From NCBI GenBank assembly GCA_025965815.1, contig JAOPWF010000530.1, positions 1-9,055 on the forward strand: a stretch of 9,055 nucleotides of DNA, in the 5' to 3' direction. Both the position numbers and the translations under genes were made by a program. A model generated the notes under the pieces. It did not search any database. It was not told the origin of the DNA and saw only the letters and a program-made list of their open reading frames with translations. Shown one piece after another: positions 6,065 to 9,055 of the stretch. Origin of the DNA: Mycobacterium sp. Lineage in GTDB: Bacteria > Actinomycetota > Actinomycetes > Mycobacteriales > Mycobacteriaceae. The number at the start of each line of letters is the position of its first letter. Position 1 is the stretch's first letter.

Positions 6065-6355
6065 TCAATGGCCTTGGCGCGGCTGACAATCAGCGGCTGG
6101 TCGCCGCGCGCCGGTCGAGCCGGCCCGGCGCAGCCCGCTGACCGCCAGGACGGTGAGCACGCCGGCCACGGTGGCGAGCAGCAACGTCAGCACCACCATC
6201 GGCGGGTAATAGACCACCGATGTGGTGCTCGGCTCGCCGTCGGTGACGGGAGCGACGTCCACCGTCGTATGCGACTGCGACCAGCTTATCCCGCAGCCCA
6301 CGAGTGCAACGGCCGCCAGGACGAGTTGGATAACCGCGCGACGCCGGGTACTCAC
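6065..6355 (-). CDS. Small two-helix membrane protein (Rv0514-like)
   Basis: This 96-residue protein has two predicted membrane helices (about 8-24, LVLAAVALVGCGIS, and 51-73, PPMVVLTLLLATVAGVLTVL). They flank a polar loop of about 25 residues (TTVDVAPVTDGEPSTTSVVYY), probably extracytoplasmic given the N-terminal MSTRRR, which favours an inside N-terminus. The C-terminal tail is Arg-rich. The GTG start at 6355 overlaps the upstream TGA (GTGA), so translation is coupled. Sequence and place after hemB match my memory of M. tuberculosis Rv0514. Function unknown. It is the last gene of the hemB unit; a hairpin lies downstream. Confidence 0.8.
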   Translation of the reverse strand: MSTRRRAVIQLVLAAVALVGCGISWSQSHTTVDVAPVTDGEPSTTSVVYYPPMVVLTLLLATVAGVLTVLAVSGLRRAGSTGARRPAADCQPRQGH

Positions 6356-6861
6356 GACTGGCCGTCCCTGTCCCCGTCGCTGTGCTGGGCCTGCCGTTCT
6401 TCCACTAGATCGGTCAATGCCGCCCGCAGGTCGCGATGCCGCCGGGCCCAGGCCTGAACCGTACGGCCCTCGGCCAGTTTGAGGCCGATTCCCGTCCGCC
6501 CCCGCGGCACGCCGGTCAGTTCGCCGAGCGCCCGGGAGGACTGCCACTTGGCCACCTCGGCGCGTGTCCCCATGGTGTTCTCCGGGTCGGGGAACACCCG
6601 CAGGATCTCCTTGGTGTGGATGATCTGGGCGCCCTCGCGCAACGTCGTCGGGGTGAGCTCGACCGAGGTGTGGATGCGGGCCGCCTTGACCTGGATCGCG
6701 ACGAAACCTGTCACCAGCACCAGAAAGACGAGGGGGACCAGCGGCTGCAGTCCGTAGCCGGTGGACAGCTGAATGAGCAGCATCGCAATCCCGGATGCCG
6801 GCCCGGCGAGCACCCAAACCCAGCTGGCGCCGGGCTCGAAGAACAGGACTTTCTCATCCAT
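6352..6861 (-). CDS. Two-helix membrane protein with a cytoplasmic PH-like domain (Rv0513-like)
   Basis: This 169-residue protein starts MDEKVLFFEPGASWVWVL, with two membrane helices (about 13-33 and 39-58) close together. A soluble domain from about 65 to 153 follows, with alternating beta strands (TSVELTPTTLREGAQIIH, ILRVFPDP, IGLKLAEGRTVQAWARR) and a final helix (LRAALTDLVEE). This layout resembles bacterial PH-like membrane-proximal domains, though I cannot name the family with certainty. The tail (160-169) is acidic and disordered-looking. A GGAG lies about ten bases before the ATG, and the start overlaps the preceding gene by 8 bases; the stop overlaps the next gene (GTGA). I recall a similar protein as Rv0513, directly after hemB in M. 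tuberculosis. Function unknown. Confidence 0.82.
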   Translation of the reverse strand: MDEKVLFFEPGASWVWVLAGPASGIAMLLIQLSTGYGLQPLVPLVFLVLVTGFVAIQVKAARIHTSVELTPTTLREGAQIIHTKEILRVFPDPENTMGTRAEVAKWQSSRALGELTGVPRGRTGIGLKLAEGRTVQAWARRHRDLRAALTDLVEERQAQHSDGDRDGQS

Positions 6862-7324
6862 CGGGCTGTGCTCCGTGATCGACGGCGTCGAACCAGGCCG
6901 CCGCGCCCGGCCGCGTGTACAGGGTGGCAGCCACAGCGATCGGGATCACCGATATCAGCGCGATGATTTCCAGGGCGTAGGGCGCCAGGAGCGCGACGAC
7001 GAACACCAGCAATACCAGCGCAGCCGCGAGCGCGGCGAGCGCGCGACGAAACCGCTTGTCCCCGTTGCGGGTGCGGCCGGCGAGAAAACCGAGGGCCAAC
7101 CCCGCGACGATGAACACCGCACCGACGCCACCGTGCAACACCAGTATCTGGTGCACCTGCGCTTCAGTCAGCGATGTGGCGAACGAATCCGGGGACGTCG
7201 TGAACGACCTCGTCAGGCCCAACGAACCACCGACGATCGCCAGGACCGAGCCCAGCAGCGACAACCAGAAGGCGATGTCGACCGCGCGGGGCCGGCTCGT
7301 CGGGGTTGGCTGCGTTGGTGACAT
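6854..7324 (-). CDS. Uncharacterised four-helix membrane protein
   Basis: This 156-residue protein is not recognised. After a short Pro/Thr-rich leader (MSPTQPTPTSRPRAVD) come four predicted membrane helices at about 16-37, 59-82, 95-113 and 117-136, joined by a polar loop (38-58) and an Arg/Lys-rich cytoplasmic loop (GRTRNGDKRFRR, 83-94), then a soluble tail ending GAQPDG. I chose ATG 7324; earlier in-frame readings are GC-rich nonsense overlapping the previous gene. It starts 59 bases after the preceding stop and overlaps the next gene by 8 bases. The internal positive loop and the tail suggest both termini are cytoplasmic. No enzymatic motif is visible. Confidence 0.8.
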   Translation of the reverse strand: MSPTQPTPTSRPRAVDIAFWLSLLGSVLAIVGGSLGLTRSFTTSPDSFATSLTEAQVHQILVLHGGVGAVFIVAGLALGFLAGRTRNGDKRFRRALAALAAALVLLVFVVALLAPYALEIIALISVIPIAVAATLYTRPGAAAWFDAVDHGAQPDG

Positions 7325-7351
7325 GTCGGCCCAGCCTAGCTTGGCCAATTT

Positions 7352-7379
7352 CCCGGGTCGCTCCGCTCCAGCCCTCCGA
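7352..7379 (+). repeat. 28-bp intergenic repeat, copy 2
   Basis: CCCGGGTCGCTCCGCTCC then AGCCCTCCGA lies in the 59-base gap just after the stop of the 7384-7806 gene. It matches the reverse complement of 2829-2856 at 24 of 28 positions. Both copies lie next to a stop codon of a minus-strand gene but in opposite orientation relative to that gene. Confidence 0.55.
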
Positions 7380-7383
7380 GGCA

Positions 7384-7806
7384 TCACTTGGTGAAGAAGG
7401 TATGGGCATCCTGACGGTGCAACAGGAACACGCCCCCGGCGATCAGCACCGAGCCGATGATGCCGGTGACGGCGTAGATGACTGCCGCAACCGGCGAGCG
7501 GTCGACGGTCAACAGGCTGCTGACCACGTAGACGACCGACGCGATGCCGCCACCGGTGAGCAGCGTGCGGGCCCATCGATACCCCTGGCGCATCAGCATC
7601 AGGAAGGTCACCACGATCGCGCATATCACTGTCACCAGCACGGCTGACATGGCGTAGACGAGCACCGACAACTGGCGGACCGGCGAGCTCACCACGTCGA
7701 CGAGATAGCCGATGACCATAAACGGCAGCGCCGAAAGCCACAGTCCGAAACCGGTGTCGACATCCATTGGACGCGTCGGCTTTTCCGGCTCCCCCGGCCG
7801 AGTCAT
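7384..7806 (-). CDS. Uncharacterised four-helix membrane protein directly after hemB
   Basis: This 140-residue protein is not recognised by name. A Pro/Glu/Lys-rich N-terminus (MTRPGEPEKPTRPMDVDTGF) precedes four predicted membrane helices at about 20-39, 47-72, 81-99 and 105-129, with a short positive cytoplasmic loop MRQGYRWAR (72-80) and the C-terminal HRQDAHTFFTK. The ATG directly follows the hemB TAA with no base between, so it is almost surely co-translated with hemB. The helix spacing resembles many small actinobacterial membrane proteins of unknown role; nothing suggests a transporter or enzyme. A link to heme or porphyrin intermediates is suggested only by its position. Confidence 0.82.
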   Translation of the reverse strand: MTRPGEPEKPTRPMDVDTGFGLWLSALPFMVIGYLVDVVSSPVRQLSVLVYAMSAVLVTVICAIVVTFLMLMRQGYRWARTLLTGGGIASVVYVVSSLLTVDRSPVAAVIYAVTGIIGSVLIAGGVFLLHRQDAHTFFTK

Positions 7807-8820
7807 TTAATCCAGCCAGCCCGCCACGTCGGCCGCCCAGTAGGTCAGCACGATGTCGGCGCCCGCCCGCCGGATGGCGGTCAGCGTCTCGAGCGCGGCG
7901 GCCTGCCCGTCGATCCAGCCGTTGGCGGCTGCCGCGCAGATCATCGAGTACTCACCCGAAATCTGGTACGCGGCAACCGGAACGGGCGAGACCTCGGCGG
8001 CCGCGGCCACCACGTCGAGGTAGGCCATCGCCGGCTTCACCATCACGATGTCGGCGCCCTCGTCGATGTCCAGTTCGATCTCGCGCACTGCCTCGCGGCG
8101 GTTGCCACCGTCCTGCTGATAGGTGCGCCGATCGCCCTTCAGGCTGGAGGACACCGCCTCGCGGAACGGCCCGTAGAACGCCGATGCGAATTTGGCGGCG
8201 TACGCCAGGATGACGACGTCGGTGTATCCGGCCGCGTCCAGTCCGTCACGGATGGCGCCCACCTGACCGTCCATCATGCCGCTGGGACCGACCACATGTG
8301 CGCCCGCCCGGGCTTGCGCCACAGCGAGTTCCACATAGCGGGCGTTGGTGACGTCGTTATCAACTCGGCCCGACCCGTCCAATATCCCGCAGTGGCCGTG
8401 GTCGGTGAACTCGTCGAGGCAGGTGTCGGCCATCAGCACGGTCGACGTACCGAGATCGGAATTCAGGTCCCGCAGTGCGACATTGAGGATGCCGTCCTCG
8501 GCCGAGCCCACCGAACCGACGGCGTCCTTGTCCTCCTCGCGCGGAACACCGAACAACATCAGGCCACCCACCCCGGCGGCCACCGCGCCGGCGGCCGCCT
8601 GTCGTAGCGAGTCACGGGTGTGCTGCACTACGCCGGGCATCGACGCGATCGGGCGCGGCTCGTCGATACCGTCGGCGACGAACATCGGCAGCACCAGATG
8701 CCTTGGCTCCAGCGAGGTCTCCGCCACCAGGCGGCGCATCGCCGGCGTCGAGCGCAGCCGGCGTGGGCGATGGCGCATAGATGAGCCGCTTGCGCGAAGA
8801 CCGTCAGGCCCAGTGGGCAC
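7807..8820 (-). CDS. hemB: Porphobilinogen synthase (delta-aminolevulinic acid dehydratase)
   Basis: HemB condenses two 5-aminolevulinate molecules to porphobilinogen in the cytoplasm. The reading is 337 residues from GTG 8820, of normal length. The two active-site lysines are Lys210 (AYAAKFASAFYGPFR) and Lys262 (IVMVKPAMAYLDV). The metal segment is DTCLDEFTDHGHCG (132-145), with Cys134 and Cys144 but Asp136 where zinc enzymes have the middle Cys. Other landmarks: RPRRLRST (18-25), LVLPMFVADGI (42-52), GPSGMMDGQV (178-187), SSSLKGDRRTYQ (224-235), YQISGEYSM. The GTG shares a base with the HemD stop (TAGTG) and has AGG five bases upstream; ATG 8778 (MRHRPRRLRST) is a good alternative that fits homologues well. 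A membrane-protein gene starts immediately after the TAA. Confidence 0.96.
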   Translation of the reverse strand: MPTGPDGLRASGSSMRHRPRRLRSTPAMRRLVAETSLEPRHLVLPMFVADGIDEPRPIASMPGVVQHTRDSLRQAAAGAVAAGVGGLMLFGVPREEDKDAVGSVGSAEDGILNVALRDLNSDLGTSTVLMADTCLDEFTDHGHCGILDGSGRVDNDVTNARYVELAVAQARAGAHVVGPSGMMDGQVGAIRDGLDAAGYTDVVILAYAAKFASAFYGPFREAVSSSLKGDRRTYQQDGGNRREAVREIELDIDEGADIVMVKPAMAYLDVVAAAAEVSPVPVAAYQISGEYSMICAAAANGWIDGQAAALETLTAIRRAGADIVLTYWAADVAGWLD

Positions 8821-9055
8821 TAGCGCCTGCGGCTCTTCTTGCGCGGCGGCGGCAGCGCCCCTTCCGCGCGCAGCCGGGCGGCATGCTCGGCCAGCGCCTC
8901 GACCAGCGGTCCCACCGCTGCGGTCTCGGGCTGCACGTCCACGCGCAACCCGAATTCGGCTGCGGTCTCGGCGGTCTTCGGGCCGATGCAGGCGACGATG
9001 GTGCGTGCGTGCGGCTTGCCGGCGATGCCGACCAGGTTGCGCACCGTCGAACTCG
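8820..9055 (-). CDS. hemD: Uroporphyrinogen-III synthase domain, C-terminal part (probably of a fused methyltransferase/synthase)
   Basis: Only the last 77 residues are in the window; the 5' end lies beyond 9055. HemD closes and rearranges hydroxymethylbilane to uroporphyrinogen III. The visible part has the SSTVRNLVGI segment (the conserved 'S.. V.. ' anion-binding stretch), ARTIVACIGPKTAETAAEFGLRV (broken as IVACIGPKTAETA and EFGLRVDV), PETAAVGPLVEALAEHA and a basic tail PPPRKKSRRR before TAG. The tail is unlike the plain ends of E. coli-type HemD and fits mycobacterial HemD, which I recall as fused to an N-terminal uroporphyrinogen-III methyltransferase; the fusion itself cannot be seen here. 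The stop shares one base with the hemB GTG, so translation is coupled. Confidence 0.9.
   Translation of the reverse strand, partial: SSTVRNLVGIAGKPHARTIVACIGPKTAETAAEFGLRVDVQPETAAVGPLVEALAEHAARLRAEGALPPPRKKSRRR

Noticed and set aside
4914..6086. Plus-strand frame opposite the TetR and MpaB-like genes
   Set aside because: No recognisable domain and an arginine-rich composition; the minus-strand genes explain the region.
5907..6089. N-terminal extension of the MpaB-like protein to 6089
   Set aside because: It would cross the operator-like dyad and the hairpin, and overlap the end of the preceding membrane gene, with low-complexity sequence not typical of the family.
6082..6094. Short stem GCTGA-CAA-TCAGC as a terminator
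   Set aside because: It lies inside the coding end of the 6065-6355 gene and has only a five-base stem; the 5982-6005 hairpin is a better candidate.
1..9055. CRISPR arrays, tRNA/rRNA genes, insertion sequences, attachment sites
   Set aside because: No spaced direct repeats, no tRNA-like cloverleaf words, no transposase or integrase motifs were seen on either strand.

Overview
This is a high-GC actinobacterial window that looks mycobacterial, probably a fast-growing Mycobacterium/Mycolicibacterium. Evidence: HemB, HemL and the HemD C-terminus read like mycobacterial proteins; two enzymes of the F420-dependent Ddn (DUF385) family lie side by side; several genes have no clear Shine-Dalgarno; and the order hemD-hemB followed by small membrane genes, with hemL-phosphatase-TlpA-CcdA as a second block, matches my recollection of the M. 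tuberculosis Rv0511-Rv0514 and Rv0524-Rv0527 regions (memory, not a search). Nearly everything is on the minus strand, so the reading order runs from high to low coordinates.

Region A (9055 to about 5980, minus): the end of hemD (uroporphyrinogen-III synthase domain), hemB (porphobilinogen synthase), then four small membrane-protein genes (7384-7806, 6854-7324, 6352-6861, 6065-6355). The last two resemble what I recall of Rv0513 and Rv0514; I do not recognise the other two. Genes abut or overlap except for one 59-bp gap, and a perfect 8-bp-stem hairpin at 5982-6005 may end the unit.

Region B (5906 to 4048, minus): a DUF2236/MpaB-type oxygenase-like gene, an overlapping TetR regulator and a NYN-domain putative RNase. 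A 15-bp dyad directly before the oxygenase start codon is a good candidate TetR operator.

Region C (about 4045 to 2859): two Ddn-like genes facing away from each other with almost no space between their starts, and a SnoaL-like gene coupled to the plus-strand one. That gene is broken by what looks like an out-of-frame deletion.

Region D (2777 to 1, minus): hemL (glutamate-1-semialdehyde aminomutase), a histidine-phosphatase-family protein, a TlpA-like thioredoxin lipoprotein and the start of ccdA, all within a few bases of each other. It links early tetrapyrrole synthesis to thiol-redox delivery for cytochrome c maturation.

Together, two housekeeping heme blocks flank an accessory redox island (regions B and C). 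I see no RNA genes, CRISPR arrays, insertion sequences or phage genes. The most novel-looking material is the TetR/MpaB/NYN cassette with its operator-like dyad, the head-to-head Ddn-like pair, the decayed SnoaL-like gene, and a 28-bp repeat found at two stop codons.
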